Shown piece by piece: positions 6,187 through 6,503 of a DNA stretch of 6,503 nucleotides. How positions within the stretch are numbered: the first letter of the stretch is position 1; every line of letters starts with the position of its first letter. The stretch is from Actinomycetota bacterium (GTDB lineage Bacteria > Actinomycetota > Thermoleophilia > Gaiellales > Gaiellaceae). The translations under genes and the position numbers were made by a program. The stretch is from NCBI GenBank assembly GCA_019236545.1, contig JAFAIV010000401.1:1-6503 (forward strand), written 5' to 3'. The notes beneath the pieces are model-generated. The model was not told the origin of the DNA. It searched no databases and saw only the letters and a program-made list of their open reading frames with translations.

Positions 6187-6503
6187 ATGTTCTTCCACGA
6201 TCGCGGCGAGGCGCCGCCGCAGCGCCCGGACGATCCGGCCGTCCGCCGCGCGAACCTGCGCCGGATCGGGCCGCTCTTCCGGCCGTACTGGCGCCGCCTC
6301 TCCGTCCTGCTCGGCCTGATCGTCGCCACGGCGGCGCTCGGCGTCGTCCCGGCCTTCCTGCTGCGCCGCGTCCTCGAGGCGATCGCGCGCCACGACACGG
6401 CGGCCGTCTCCTGGAACTCGGCGGGGATGATCGCCATCGCGATCGTCACCGGCGTCCTCGGCGTCGTGCAGACGCTGCTCTCGAACCAGGTCGGCCAGCG
6501 CGT
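6187..6503 (+). CDS. ABC exporter, N-terminal part (cut by the window edge)
   Basis: An open frame of 105 complete codons runs off the right edge without a stop. The protein starts with a soluble N-terminus (MFFHDRGEAPPQRPDDPAVRRANLRRI). An amphipathic RRIGPLFRPYWRRL follows, then a first membrane helix at about residues 38-58 (VLLGLIVATAALGVVPAFLL), the short segment RRVLEAIARHD, and a second hydrophobic stretch at about 79-98. This pattern is typical of the transmembrane half of MsbA/LmrA-type ABC exporters, in which membrane and ATPase domains share one chain. The ATPase motifs would lie beyond the window, so the class is inferred from the N-terminus only and the substrate is unknown. The gene diverges from moaX. 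The start is the second of two nearby ATGs (the first is at 6181), chosen for its ribosome-binding-site spacing. Confidence 0.75.
   Translation, partial: MFFHDRGEAPPQRPDDPAVRRANLRRIGPLFRPYWRRLSVLLGLIVATAALGVVPAFLLRRVLEAIARHDTAAVSWNSAGMIAIAIVTGVLGVVQTLLSNQVGQR

Noticed and set aside
5514..6449. Possible N-terminal extension of the M50 protein up to 6449
   Set aside because: It would cover the whole moa fusion in another frame and cross into the divergent ABC gene, and the sequence is low-complexity and Arg-rich.

Overview
The window looks like chromosomal DNA from a very GC-rich actinobacterium. The evidence is strong G/C preference at third codon positions, tight head-to-tail packing, GTG as the commonest start codon, and a MoaD-MoaE fusion of the kind known from mycobacteria (MoaX). 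The protein sequences would suit a deep-branching class such as Thermoleophilia, but that placement is an impression and was not tested.

Layout: seven genes read leftward from about 6142 to 12, and one gene reads rightward from about 6187 off the right edge. In transcription order, the leftward run is a MoaD-MoaE fusion for molybdopterin synthase (6142-5510), a site-2-protease-like M50 membrane peptidase (5513-4836), a LOG/TIGR00730 Rossmann protein (4839-4135), a two-PAS protein with no output domain (4089-3295), selA (3277-2006), selB (2015-381) and a small cupin (371-12). The first three are joined by two GTGA start/stop overlaps, selA and selB overlap by 10 bases, and 9 bases separate selB from the cupin. 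The only larger gap in the run, 45 bases between the LOG gene and the PAS gene, holds a perfect 7-bp inverted repeat. This may split the run into two units: moaX-M50-LOG and PAS-selA-selB-cupin. The rightward gene is the start of an ABC exporter, and a gap of about 44 bases separates it from the moa fusion. No stretch of 300 bases or more lacks a gene.

Function: selA and selB supply two of the four parts of bacterial selenocysteine (Sec) insertion: conversion of Ser-tRNA(Sec) to Sec-tRNA(Sec), and delivery to the ribosome at SECIS-marked UGA codons. The other two, selD and the tRNA gene selC, are not in the window, and I saw no selenoprotein gene. The moa fusion supplies both subunits of the enzyme that puts the dithiolene sulfurs into molybdopterin. 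Sec and molybdenum cofactor meet in Sec-containing formate dehydrogenases, so a shared purpose for the two halves is plausible but inferred.

The most interesting points are the fused MoaD whose C-terminal Gly-Gly is buried and so presumably needs cleavage, the M50 peptidase gene coupled directly to it, the output-less PAS protein just ahead of selA, the inverted repeat before that PAS gene, and a cupin that has lost one usual metal ligand. I found no clearly new multi-gene system, CRISPR array, RNA gene or mobile element.
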